A stretch of 64,000 nt of DNA from Lateolabrax maculatus (Eukaryota; Chordata; Actinopteri; Acropomatiformes; Lateolabracidae): positions 5,941,001 to 6,005,000 of the forward strand of contig CM062201.1 of assembly GCA_031216445.1 (NCBI GenBank), in the 5' to 3' direction. Position numbers and translations under genes: made by a program. A model generated the notes under the pieces. The model saw nothing but the letters and a program-made list of their open reading frames with translations, was not told where the DNA came from and ran no database searches. Below are positions 49,575-61,560 of the stretch, piece by piece (the stretch's first letter is position 1; the number at the start of each line of letters is the position of its first letter).

Positions 49575-52040
49575 GTAAGGAAAAGACAAATTAAAGATCT
49601 GCTAGTGCAAAGCTAAATTTCTCTTCCTTGTTAAAAGCCAACGCAAATATGTCGTTAATATAATAACACAACACAATGAAATATGAAAAATATTAAAAAA
49701 TCATTGTTTGTCATTTTAAGTTATTAAGCATCTTAACGTTTGTCATGCTAAGATATATAATACAATTTTTGCTACAATAATAAAATAAACATATTAAAAG
49801 TAATTCCCTCAACTGCACTTTGTGTGCTGGGGCAGTGTGACGTGCACTTTCCAGTTTTTTAAATTGACTACCACCGTCAGGAAACAAGCCTTATGTCCAG
49901 CTCTCAAACAATCACAAGAAAGCGCCACAGCACATCCAATGGCCTCCACACAGACTGTTAATGAGCACAGGAGCAACTGCTATCAAAACTTCCAGCAGCA
50001 CTTTCTCTACTGTTGTCAACTGAAGAAACAGCTTTTCTCTGCCTCAGAGAAATGCCGGACAAAGCATTTTTCCCCCCGTTTACATCTACATCTCATTTTT
50101 AAATCATTCAAAAATTGTTGAAATAAAGTCAGATTGTTTCTCGCCACTGGTTAATTCCACAAGGCACTAAGCGGTCAGTAAAAGTCGAGTATTACACTTG
50201 AACTTTGGACAGCAGCTGCCCCGAAGCACTCGCATGACTTGTCCTCTGCTCAAAATGACTTTAAGCAACAGTCTTCACCACCCCATCACTAATTTCGACT
50301 CGACCACGCAAAACAACCAAGACATGCCCTTCCAAAACTCAACTCACCAATTAACCGATGGGGCCAAAGGCAATTCCAGTAGATTTCTGTATCCTTTCCT
50401 CATTATTCTCCCTGTCCCTGTCTTCACTAACATTTTCTTTTTTTTTTTTTTAGCAACTTCAAAGTTGGACAAACACCAAAGAAACCGCTTGATAGGAGCG
50501 CACGGCAGTCTTTTCTCCCTGACCTCCAAGTGCAGTAAATGCTGAGTGAATTGAATATGAACCCGCTCTGATGTGGTGCCAGGGGTAGGGTTTCTCCGCT
50601 GTGCGGTACAGCACGGCTAAGTACATTTCTGTACTGTAGCTGAATCGATACACGGAGGTACATCATCGGACCATTATGCCGCTGTCTGGTGGGTGCGCCG
50701 GGGCAGGGGCGAAAGGCATTCGCTGCCAACAGGTCACCTTACGAAGCTGTTTTTACAAGCGGAGAGGCTTGACCTTGGCCCCGCGAGTTCAGTAGTGTAA
50801 ATGTGGTGGGGATGTTACGGCGGAGAAAAGATCAGAGGCTGGGCTGGGCCTCACGGGCATGACGTACATAGATTACAAAATCCCAAAAACATAAAATACA
50901 AGTCCTCAGGCTCTATTAGTCTGTATTTAAATAAAAGAATAACTCATTGTAATGGGAAATAGGTGAATAGAAAGCTTCACCTCATCGCTGCATAGAAGGC
51001 AAGACTGGTAATTATATGATAAGTGGGTAATTTGGTACAAAGGTTCAGTAGAAATCAATAGATTATGAGCTGTAATCCACTTAGTCATTTACTATAAAGC
51101 AATTAGGTGATGTCATCCATAGGGACGAAGGGGATACAAGAAATATCTCTGTCTCGGTGACGTCTACAACAGAGGGTGATGACAGGATGAAAAATCTCTC
51201 TCCCCCTGCTGTTTTTATTAGATCGGGACAATTTGACCAACGTAACGAGGAAACAACGGCAATGATAAAACTGATTTAGTGCCATTGTTCATTTTTATGA
51301 GCGCAAAAAAATGATGTGATGCGACTGAACAGAATAAGAGATGGACCGAAAGCCAGAGGCAGGCAAAGATACACGGAGTGAAAGAACATAGAGAGACCGT
51401 CCGTGTGAGTAAGAGTGTGTGTGTGTAGCAGAGGCACAAAGAGAGCTGTGTATAAATCCATTGCGCACTAATCGAAAACCCTCCTCTCGCGGTGAATCGG
51501 ACAGTTTTATGTTTTCGCACTATGTGCGTGTGCATGCCTATACGTGAGTCAGTGCTGCCATACAGATACGCAGACTACACTGCAGTCCAATCCACCACTT
51601 TTAATTATGTGTGTGAGTGAATATGGGGAAAGGTAAATTGCTCTGTCAGGCAGGGAAATGGGCTTTTTGATGTTTGAGCTCTCATCACTTGGCATTTCTA
51701 TTATTCAACAAGGAGGGAGGAATGGAGGGATGAAGAGGAGGAGGAGAGAAGGAGAACTGAGTGAAGGTATACCTTCACTTCTGAAAGAGACCATCATTGG
51801 GAGTACGTATATATATATAACAGGCTTTCGAGCTGCATGGTGAGAAGAGTCCTAATTCAGACTTCACTGAGGACCCCGGCGTCTGCAAGCCAACGGGAAG
51901 GGGCGCAGGGTTCCCAGGAGTCAGACACGCCACTTCCTTCCGCAGACGTTGAGTTGTTTTTATGGCCCAGGACGTCAAGCTGGCAAAACAAGCTGTGATA
52001 GACCTGCGGTACCTCCCCAGCACTGAACAGCAGTCTGACA

Positions 52041-52235
52041 GTGGCAGCAACTAGCCCAACACAGTGGAGCACTTAGCAGCTAAAGAGCCGGATATTTCCC
52101 TCAGGAGCTCGTGGACCAAACAGAGTTAAAATGAGATTTTATATTAGACTTCCATTCACACACGTCGCCACAGAAAATGAATGCTAATGTTGCTCTGTGT
52201 GTGCTGGAGGTGTAGACAGGCAACTATTTGCAAAC
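52041..52235 (+). mobile_element. interspersed repeat, sister copy of 34500-34738
   Basis: GCACTTAGCAGCTAAAGAGC, then GGATATTTCCCTCAGGAG, GAATGCTAATGTTGCTCTG and CAACTATTTGCAAACA follow the same order as the 34.5-kb copy. This copy lacks the nested MITE. I recognise it as a common percomorph repeat. Confidence 0.7.
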
Positions 52236-54168
52236 ATGTTCACCATAAGAACTTTATAAGTTTGAACTCTGTGCTATTTCTGATCATTACAGTACATTTA
52301 TGTACTTATTAGACAGGAGCTCTGAATGTAACTACACAAGTCCAGAAAGAAAACTACAGTTTTTTCTTTTTTTTTTTTTGCCTCAAAAGAAGCAGAAGTT
52401 TATGCTCCCCTGGGACTGGCCAGGGACCTTAAGCCTCGATACATTTTCTCTAGTCCAGACAGCCTCTGGTGAGGAAAACCTCCTCATCAGCAGGCCAGGG
52501 AGGCTCGGCGCACACTCCACTCCTGTACCGTCTGGAACACAAGTTCACATTCTGCTGCAGAGGGAAGAATCCTTATTCTATTCAATGCTGTCTGAGGCCG
52601 CCACGGAGAAAGAGCAGTTACTCCACAAACTCACTCTCATCTGAGAGAGACGGAAGTGAGGACCCCTAAGAATATTGAAAAGATGAGGCAGGAAGAGTCG
52701 GAGAAAGGAACAGACCATATCCTGCAAACCAATTATATTTTCCCACCTCCTCAGCTCACTCCTTTTCCGTTTCATTCCCTGACTGGACTGTGAATTTGGT
52801 CAGCGTTGAAGGCTCTGGACGTGAGAGGCCATTACTCCTTTACAAAGAGATGGTAATTCCATCTCATCCACTCTGTCAGAAAGCTTGATTCATGAGTTTC
52901 ATGGAAACAAAATTACATGGATCAAAAAGACAACAGTTAAAACAAAACTTGCATCACAGTACGGATCGACGGCAAAGAAATGTGCTCGCACAAGAGTAGC
53001 CATCATGGAGCCAAAACAGCGGCAGACGTGCACAGTATGTGTGCACTTCTTCACTGGCTGCATGCGTAAAATATACCAGTTTCACCTCGGCTCATCTCGG
53101 AGAGGAAGCACGGTGGGTTCTGCGAGGCTTCTCTCCTGTCACCGGGCCTCCCTACATTCACTGCGCTAATGTGCGCAGACATGTAGTGGACATATTGGCG
53201 CTCATCAAAAAATAAAACGCTGGCTTCAATAATTGATAAAGACTTTCGGGCGGCGATGGCAGTCATCTTTAATGCAGATGACAGGAGTTAAGAGGGGAAA
53301 TCTGCAAACGCTCCCATCATGGACGTCGAGCTTTCTTCGTTCTGCTGAGCACAGCTGGCTAAAACAGAGATAGCCTACTTGTTGAACACAGGCCCAATGC
53401 TGGGAGTATAACTTAATTGATATCGGCGCTTAAGTGTTACAGTCTCCGTTGACTGCTCTGCATTTTCTCTTAAACATGTATTATTCTCAAGCTTTCCCAA
53501 GGCTCTCACAAGGAGTTTTGTTGAGTACTCTGGCTGAGACGTTTGACTCTCTTTCCATTATTTTTTTGTAATATTGCTTTTCAAGTATTACTGTGTGAAT
53601 TCAGCCTTATTCTACTGTCTGCAGGGGTGTGAATCTAGGGAGTCACACACACATTCTACTGTTCCTAATCGTCTTAATGTTGCAATTGAACCCCACTGTT
53701 CATGTTAATACACAATAGAATGAAATTCCGTTCTGAACCAGCTTTTTCTTTTTCTGCGTTCCAGCCAGTATGTCATGTGTCGTGTTTGTGTGCTATCTTG
53801 GGTGGACTCCCTCTGCTTGAGTATGTATTTGTGCATCTCCCTGTACAGTACATTTCAGCTTCCTGCTCTGCTATCCATGATTGAAAGGGCCTTATTTCCC
53901 TGTCACATCGACACTGACGACGTCCACTGGTATCATTTACACTCCACTTCCTCTCCCTGCTTTTTCAGACACGTGGAAGTCAATTATGTCTAATTGCTGC
54001 TAAATTACAAAGCACTCACATGGCAGAAGTGTCTACGTACCAGGGAAGTCTCGTTGAAGGTTATCACATCACAGTCATTAACTGGGAGATAAGAGAGTTG
54101 CGCTGGTAAACAAAGGAGGAAAGGGAAAGTGGAGGACTAGACCAGACTAGACCAGAGCCCTGTCTGTG

Positions 54169-54232
54169 ATTAGGTCTAGGCAACAAAAGCACTTTGGTTG
54201 AGGTTAGGTAAAGATTGTGATTTCCGTTCAAT
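54169..54232 (+). mobile_element. interspersed repeat copy, copy 3
   Basis: TTAGGTCTAGGCAACAAAAG, then TTGGTTGAGGTTAGGTAAAG, the clearest match to the 3.75- and 11.66-kb copies. Confidence 0.6.
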
Positions 54233-54625
54233 GTTAATAAAAAAAATTTTAGACAGAGCATTTTTAAAATGATAAACATACTATATAATAATACAGAGCA
54301 TTCGCTATTGTCCAAAAAAAAAAACATCTTGACTTTGCAATGATGTTCTGCAAATGTTGTTTGTTTGGCTGGGGAAGTTAACAGATGTCATAACTTTTAC
54401 TTTTCGGAATCCATATAGTTACCCTATGAAATGTTTTCTTGAGGCCTGGTCACATTAGAAAGTGGTTAAGCAGAATCCATTTGCGCGTCTTCACAAAGTA
54501 TTTAACTCTAGCTTGGTGACGTAGTGACTACTCACAGGGCTGGTGATCTACTGTAGCTGGCACGCTCACCTGTAACATGATGGCCAGCTGGGAACACACT
54601 AACCCATGTCAGTCACAATAGCCTA

Positions 54626-54680
54626 ATCAGAATCAAATTTATTGCCATGTAGGTTTTCACTCACAAGGAATTTTTGTTTT
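54626..54680 (-). mobile_element. LINE 3'-tail-like fragment
   Basis: AATCAGAATCAAATTTATTG, then CATGTAGGTTTTCACTC and ACAAGGAATTT, resembles the conserved terminal part of a fish LINE as I remember it, read antisense. It is short and the class is tentative. Confidence 0.45.
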
Positions 54681-54874
54681 TAGACATAAAAAGTATAAAA
54701 TATAGAAATATATAGAAATAGCAATATAAGAAAGATAAGCAAGCACTGCAAGTCAACAAGTAAGTGTAAAATGGAAAATTTACAATAAAATAAGGTTTGG
54801 TTGTTCCCAAACAACCAACGAAGGCTGCATTATGGGCCACACTGCTAACCTTCACGTGTGTGCGCTTCTCATAC

Positions 54875-55006
54875 CTGTTTATCAGTGAGGGCATATAAGT
54901 ACTGATGATCTGGGCTGAAGAGCAGATCCCTCAGGATGGGGCTCCCGTCGCTCACCTCCACATTCTCATACAGCAAGGCAGGCTGGGTGATGGAGTTCAC
55001 CAGGAT
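54875..55006 (-). CDS. plxna1: plexin-A exon W1: C-terminal end of sema domain
   Basis: This 132-nt exon (44 codons, phase 0 at both ends) follows the acceptor TGTCCTCTCCAG and ends CAG before the donor GTATGAG. It encodes the last strands of the seven-bladed sema propeller, which binds the semaphorin ligand. The conserved stretch PILRDLLFSPDHQYLYALT near its end is typical of class A plexins. Its final DKQ joins directly to VTRVPVESC of the next exon, as in known plexins. It is the most 5' exon in the window; no further sema exon was found between 55007 and 64000. Because its length is a multiple of three, skipping would keep the frame but delete propeller strands. Confidence 0.93.
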
Positions 55007-57626
55007 CTGGAGAGGACAGAGGAAAACGGCGTGATTAAAATCCAACGTTTCTTAAATTATTGTCACAACACTTTTGGCACAAACTGTATTTGACTTTTGT
55101 CTTTGTTGCACATCTGATTACTCTGGTTAATCCACAAAACTTTTCTTCATTGTTTCTACCAAAGAAACAGTCCCCATGAAAACAGTATGAAATGGCCATT
55201 AACATAATGCAATATTGATATACTGAGTTGTAGTTCTGACTTGTCTGGTAACCTTTTTACTCCATTTCCACGCTGTCTGTCCTTTGTATAACACACTATT
55301 ATTTGGTGTATTTTAATATTCACATTTGCATTTCGTTGTTATTGTCCTCAGACATCAGCCGGCCACTGTGTCAAACACAACATACCCTGAAGAACAATAA
55401 CACATTCTTGCTGAATACTTTTTGTAAGGCTCATTCCATCTTTCCTGCAAAAAGTCTCTTTCAAAAGTCGCTTCCACCTCATGTAAAAGCAGCCAATTCC
55501 CATTTCATCCAGTGCAACACTTCAAAATGTACTATAAAGATTGTCGTCAGCTGAAAAACAGCCTCTGAAATGATATTTTCAGCACTTTCATTTGGTTCTC
55601 AATTTATGCTGAAATTTTAAATCATACCAGTTTGTTATGGTGCCATACTGTAGAGGGTGTGACTACAGTGCACAACTAAATAATGGCTCTTCTCTTCTGC
55701 TTAAGTCTACTGGCAAAATTACAGAGTTATGAGGATCACTCCCCGTGTACCAACAAGTAAATCTTTTCCTCCTTCCCTTCGTACATTTTTGTCTGGATCT
55801 TTCTCTTTCTAATTTCCCGACCTCCATCTGCTCATCCATCACCTGACAGCAGTTTAGTCTGCTACAACTTTTCTGTTTTCCTGTCGCCTAGAATCACTCT
55901 GTCATTCGTCTTTTTTCTCCTCAGTCTCTGCTGTTATTATCTGCCAAATCACTACCAGAGTTTCCTTAATCCTTTTTCTGAGCAGAAGGTTCATTAACAG
56001 ACAGGCTGTCATCACTGTATGTGCTTTTGTTGCTTAAGAGGTGGAAGCGGCTTTGGTTAGAAGTCAAGTGCTTTGACAAATCAGCTTTGAGGAGTTACTC
56101 AGTGGGACGTTGAGTTTAAAACCCTTCTTTTTTTACACTGGAAGATCAAATGTGAGGGGCAGGTACAAATCACATATTAATTTGGATTCACTTGTTCACT
56201 GCATCTAGACATTTCCGTTTGTAAGTTGCAAATTACAGAACTTTTCCTGACTTTCAAAAGCGTGTGTTTGTGTGTGTGTGTGTGTGTGACAGTGACATCC
56301 CAGTTGTTACTGTCCAAAGGTCATTTGTTTTAGCAGTCCCTTATGCTACTCCCACATGAACACAAACACACACTGAAACCATTATTGATGTGAGTGTGAC
56401 CTTCAGTGCCCTTGTGTGTCTGTTTCTGATGATTTCTCTCTTTCTCTCTCTCGGGCGAGCTCGCATCACACATTCACTCACACCAGCACACACTAAAATA
56501 GAGAAGGAAATAAAACAAACACTTTGGCCATTCTAAAACTGCTACATGCCCTGGGCCGCCGTATCGCTTGCGATGGGCGAAGGGCTGTGGCGGAGGGAAG
56601 GGGGAGCAGGGGCAGGGAGCCTGCTCTGCCCTACAGCTCGGGGCAGAGGGCAGTTGGAGTGGGATTCAGGTCAGCCGGCACAGAGGGGACTGCAGACTGC
56701 AGCAGGTGACTGCAGATACTCATCTAGTCTACTAGCCCGCGGGTTTCTGATCTCCTTCTGCGACCTCTGCACTCTGGTAAGTTAGCGTGTCCAAACAGAC
56801 TTCTCACTGAGGAAGTGGCAACACTTAAGGGTGAGAAACTTTGATTAAACCTCCAATAATCCATTTTTTTTTTTTAAATGTACACTCAAATTTTGCAGAC
56901 TATGCGATCAGGCCTAGAAAACTTTACTCTTTACAAATCAATGCAACAAAGTATGGCATTAAATTCTATGACTTTCAAATAAATGTCATGTGTTTGCCCA
57001 ACTGAAATACCTGCAGTAGCCAGTTTGTAAATTCGACTTCTTCTCAAAGCCATAAAAGTGAAATAAAAAAAAAGGGGGCGACACTGGGGCATCTGGAACA
57101 TTTTTATTGTTTCCATTTGTCCAGTTTCTCACTTTCTGGAACTTATTAGCAGAGCGCCAAGGCTATAAGATGAAAGAGACTCTGCTACAAAAGCAGTGTC
57201 TACCTTTTTTAAAAGGCACTTATTAAATATGCTTTTATAACTGCACCCAGGATGATTACTAGACCAAAAAAAAAAAACCCATAAAGGTTCCCACTTTGAT
57301 GTTACTGACAGCTTATGAGTAATTAAAACAGACTGTTTTTTTTTTTTAATACTGATTAGTTTACCTCTTTGGAGCGAGGAGACAATCATAAGTATTTTTA
57401 TCTTGCTCAGCAGTGCCACTCTCCGATGAGTGCGCTGAACATTAATTGCTGCTATTTGCATTCAAATTATCCACCAATCCATTAGTTCCAAAACACAATG
57501 TTTATTTGGAATATATGCGAGCTTAAATGACATATCAATTCAGTCACTTCAACAGAAGATGAAGTATTATGCAGAGCGGGGGATGCTGCACCGTGTGTGA
57601 TTACTGAATTTTCCATTTATATTCCA

Positions 57627-57790
57627 GGCATTTAGCTAATGCTCTTTTCCAGGGTGATGTACATTGAGGAAGCAGGAACAGGTTGCGCGTCTCGCTTAAG
57701 GACAGCGCAATAAGACATGCATCATGTCTCTGACCTTTCGGTTGAAGTGCCGTCTCTCTAGGCCACCTTGGCTACGGTGACAACGCTGTA
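57627..57790 (+). mobile_element. degraded fish interspersed repeat (CATTTAGC...GACCTTTCGGTT type)
   Basis: GCATTTAGCTAATGCTCTTT at the 5' end and GACCTTTCGGTTGAAGTGCC, then TCTCTAGGCCACC, at the 3' end follow the order of an abundant teleost repeat whose intact copies read CATTTAGCAGACGC at the start. It is heavily mutated. Confidence 0.6.
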
Positions 57791-58003
57791 GAGAAAAGTT
57801 GGGATCAGGGGGAAAGTTAAAGGTGACTTTCTCTAACGAGTTTGCAGCACCAGCTCTGACTTTGGAGAAACATCCCCTCTTTTTTTCTCCTTCTTTACCC
57901 CCCGTGTGTGTCCCTCCCTCGGACCTCTCTGTCTCCTCTATCCTCCTGGGATTAGGCTCATTACCGAACCAACGCTGATATTACCAAGGACACTGTAAGC
58001 CCA

Positions 58004-58041
<38 letters not shown>
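58004..58041. repeat. (CA)n microsatellite
   Basis: About 18 CA units. Confidence 0.96.
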
Positions 58042-58043
<2 letters not shown>

Positions 58044-58277
58044 AACTCCACAAGTGTGGACAGAAATGCATACCCAAGTGCACACACTCACAGTTACACA
58101 AGTACACACAAATTTGCCGGCAAGTCCTCTAAACTAAACAAAAAGGCCTTTGAACAAATATGCTGGCTGGTCAGAAGTAGCTGCCAAGGAGGCAGTTTTC
58201 AAGAGCAAAGCAGAATATAAGAGGAGCCGGCACGGGGGACGAAGAGCAGGAAAATGTACGTTCATACCACAGGTGGC

Positions 58278-58554
58278 TAGGGTTGGGTACTGTTCACACT
58301 CAAACTGATACCAGCACCGGTACCTGGAATACGGTACCTTCACGAACGGAACCATTTTTTGGTACTTTACTTTCTCTATTGTTTTTGGACACACTAAAAA
58401 ATCCCACATACTGTTTGTTTTAAGGCATTTTACCTAAAGAGAATACCAGGTACCAAAATTTGGCGCCGACTGATTCAGTGGGAATCGTTGCTCGGTAGTG
58501 CAGATGTAATTCGGTCAGTAGCCGTAAAAGTACAGAGTTGGGTATCCAACCCTA
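58278..58554. mobile_element. hAT-type MITE, 277 bp
   Basis: The ends TAGGGTTGGGTAC and GTATCCAACCCTA are inverted repeats matching at 12 of 13 positions. The flanks CAGGTGGC (58270-58277) and CAGGCGCC (58555-58562) match at 6 of 8, consistent with an aged 8-bp target duplication. The interior is rich in GGTACC-like words typical of this fish family. It has no coding capacity. Confidence 0.8.
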
Positions 58555-59803
58555 CAGGCGCCCTGTTGAATTTTGAAACCAGAAGAACCACTTGCCAACA
58601 GCAGGTATAAACCTTCCTTAAATAGTAATTGAAGTAACAAGCTGACATGCAGGACTGTTCAGCAGCACTCAGGGACTGAAGCTGGTTCGAGAAGAAGGTA
58701 AAAGTTGATAATGATGGTGGAGACGGATGAGGCGGGATGAAGGTGGGAGGTGTAGCGGAATAGAGAGAGGGATGCTTAGTGTGTGTGCACAGAAGTGTGT
58801 CGGGAGTGGGTAGAGGAGGACAAGGTAATAAAAGTGAACAAAGGGGAGTAATGAGGTTTGGCTGGAGTGCTGCAGTGATTAATACCACGCTGGGTTCAAA
58901 CACCGGTCACACCTTTGGGTCAGCTAGACTGGGAGAACACAACCACATGCTATCAATTCTTCATTCTTTCCTTCACTCGGAATCATCTTTCACTTTTCCA
59001 AACTGTCCTTGATTGTTTTCTACCTGGTGGCTTTGTTTGACTTCCTTTCTCCCTTTTCCTTCTTTCTCCCTTCACTTCTTTCCTTTTGGCATGAATTTAT
59101 GGAATGACACATGATGCATTGATTTTCTGTTCATGATTCAATTTTGCACTTGTGTTTTATTCCAGTTTTCTTTAATTTGCCTCCCCTTCTCACCTGCCTT
59201 CGTTTCACCTTTCTAGATATTTCCTCATGAACTTCACTTCGTTTTATCCCCCACATCCCACCTTTCCCTTTCCCTCTTGAAATTTCTCCTTTCCGTCCTT
59301 GTTTCCTCCTTTCTCCGCTTCAAGCCTCCCCCTTGCCCTTTTTTTCCCCCTCCTCCCCCGCAGACACAGCCCTCTTTCTCCTGCCGTGTGTGTGCGCCTG
59401 CATGCGCATGTGTGTCCAGACACAGCAGTGCCCTGTCCAACCTCAGCTGTTAAACATCTAGTTAATTACACGGCTGGACAAAGGGAGGGGAGATGAAGGG
59501 AAGGAGGGAAGGATGCAGAGAGGGAAAAAAGAGAGGGAGATAAGAGCAGCTTGTTAACCTTGTGAACGTTTCTCGCTGAAGCCAGTGTAACAAATGTCCG
59601 GTGAGGACGAGTAATGAACCAGAGTCTTAAATGTTCAAGTAGCTCTTTGATGATGGAGGGAAAAGAGGGAGGCAAAAAGGCATTCCCTTAATGAAATCTA
59701 TGGTGGTGTGTGTGTCAGAGTGTGTGTGTGTTAACAGATCCTTATTGTATTCGCAATCCCTAATGAAATTGATTTTGGTCTCATCTGTTGAGAGGAGGGT
59801 CTG

Positions 59804-59816
59804 TGCGTGCGTGCGT

Positions 59817-59862
<46 letters not shown>
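59804..59862. repeat. (GTGC)n(CA)n compound microsatellite
   Basis: GTGCGTGCGTGCGTGC then about 21 CA units. Confidence 0.95.
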
Positions 59863-59865
<3 letters not shown>

Positions 59866-60168
59866 GCTAATAACTCTGACAGCAGGAGTCTGTTTCCAAG
59901 AGGAATTTCAATTTAATACCAACAGTTAGTAAAAAGAGGGGTGAGTAAATATTTAACAGGCAACCAGTCACATGTTCAAAAAGAGATGACACGATTGGGG
60001 GGGGGCAGCAAAGAGAGGGCGACAGAACAGTGTCAATGTGAGTTGGTGGGGTGGGATTTATAAGGTAGTCATCTCGGTGAATGTGTATGTGAGTGTGTGT
60101 GTCTGACCCTGACTGGAGGGCATCCAAAGTATCACAGCACACCTGCTGACTACACAGTCTACAGCTCT

Positions 60169-60171
60169 CTA

Positions 60172-60205
<34 letters not shown>
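60169..60205. repeat. (CT)n(CA)n compound microsatellite
   Basis: Short CT run followed by about 11 CA units. Confidence 0.93.
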
Positions 60206-61529
60206 CTCGGTCGAGCCGTATCAGCGAGACAGGTTACTCTGAGTGAAATTAATCATCGTTCTTTTGTCATGCCGCTGCTCTCACAACAGGAGGCCCGGCC
60301 CCAGGTGATGCACACATATGCACACATACACACGCAGAGAGTGACAGGAGGACAGCTGGCCGGTGACAGCATGCCACTCTGTGAAGCTGTTTTTCCTAAC
60401 CGCTAACAGTCACGGGCGCCGGCTGAAAGAGAACGACGCTGCCGAAGGTGTGGTCAGCTGAACGTAAGGTGCACGCTGTCACTGTTCAGGCCAGATAGAC
60501 TCTGTAGGAAAACCATCCATGTGACCAGTGCTGCAATCCAACACTGATGCCGGAATCACTGTACTTGGGTCACACTGATCACATGTGGTTATTAGTTGTG
60601 GTTGTGGACATAATGCTTTAACACTAGCAGGAATCGATTAATGGAGTTAATTTGTTGCTACTGCATGCACAGCTACGGTAAGTACAGCAGGTCAAAGTTG
60701 AACCAAGGATCTGGTCTTTTTAAACTGTGATGGATGTGTACACTTTGGGTAATCTTACCATTCACCTTCACTGTTTTGAAACCGGATGATGATCATGTTT
60801 CTGCTCAACTTGGTGGGTAAATTGTTATTATAAGCGATAGAAATAATGTCCAAAACTATAAAAAGTTAAGACTGTCATGCAACAACTTGGTAAATTAGCT
60901 CTGCCTTTGTAGCAGCTGACATGTTAGTCTTCCAGTAGCAGTTGTTGTGAGCTGCAGTGTAGCAGTTTAACTTTCAGCTGCCTCCACTTGCCAGAATGTG
61001 ACAAGGGTGGCTAAAGCAGCAAGAGCAATTAGACACTCTCACACTAAAAAATCTCAAAGGTATAACTTGACAACAGCTTGAATTATACGGATGTTATTTT
61101 TCTTCCCCAGACCCCTGGCCTGCTTTATTAGCGCTATTAGCACTGCTAGGATTTCTCATTGAAACCGCAGGGCGCTGGGAGCGCCAACATGTCACAGCGT
61201 CCCTTTGACTCGCATCCCTGCTGGGGAATATGTGCTATAAAATGACACTTTATAACCAGAAGACACTAACAGAAGACGTCTCTTTCTATTCAGGTCGGGA
61301 GCACACAGATAAGCACACTCGCACACAGCTCTCTTCACCGGAGCCGCATCTGTACCCCTCTCGTCAGATAGTAAGACAGGGCACGGGGCTTTTTCTGCTG
61401 TCAGCCGGGCTGGCATCGCTGCGAGTGTGTGTGTGTGTGTTTGCGGGTGTAAGGTCTCTTTAATCTTTCACAAGCGTGATGGACTTGAGTTACCCCTCAG
61501 CAGCACTCACACAAGTCTTTTTCCAGTGC

Positions 61530-61560
61530 ACGCACGCACACACACACACACACACACACA
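61530..61560. repeat. (CA)n microsatellite
   Basis: About 13 CA units with CG interruptions at the start. Confidence 0.93.

Larger units (their letters stand above)
43509..54874 (-). other. intron W1-W2 (11.4 kb)
   Basis: This GT-AG intron separates the sema end from PSI1. It contains a (TG)n/U-rich acceptor, CT/CA runs at 45336-45401 and 49205-49250, a (CT)n run at 49374-49432, TG runs at 47245-47289 and 49539-49572, a LINE-tail-like repeat near 54.63 kb, an interspersed repeat at 54.17 kb and another at 52.04-52.23 kb. A hairpin lies at 47.65 kb. No coding sequence could be supported in it. Confidence 0.85.
1864..55006 (-). other. plxna1: partial gene: plexin-A1-like semaphorin receptor, nine internal exons
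   Basis: Nine exons on the minus strand splice into one 416-codon open frame with no stop and matching phases at every junction. Every intron has GT at its 5' end and AG at its 3' end. The product is the central ectodomain of a class A plexin, a single-pass receptor for class 6 and, with neuropilin, class 3 semaphorins in axon guidance and vascular patterning. The domain order seen is sema C-terminus, PSI1, IPT1, PSI2, IPT2, PSI3. Paralogue choice rests on remembered family sequences: CPQILPSTQIYIP, VVWNGNFVIDNP and CLSCVNGNFPCHWCKYRH fit A1 better than A2, A3 or A4. Teleosts keep plxna1a and plxna1b, and I cannot say which this is. Exons for the signal peptide and most of the sema domain, and for IPT3 through the GAP domain, are outside the window. 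Plexin-A identity is near certain; A1 is likely. Confidence 0.9.

Noticed and set aside
54875..55006. Assignment to plexin-A2, A3 or A4
   Set aside because: W6, W7 and W8 fit remembered A1 sequence better; however, this is from memory and a tree of the 416 residues would settle it.
58860..58925. GGGTTCAAACACC resembling a tRNA-SINE B box
   Set aside because: Spacing to any A-box-like sequence is wrong and no other SINE feature was found.
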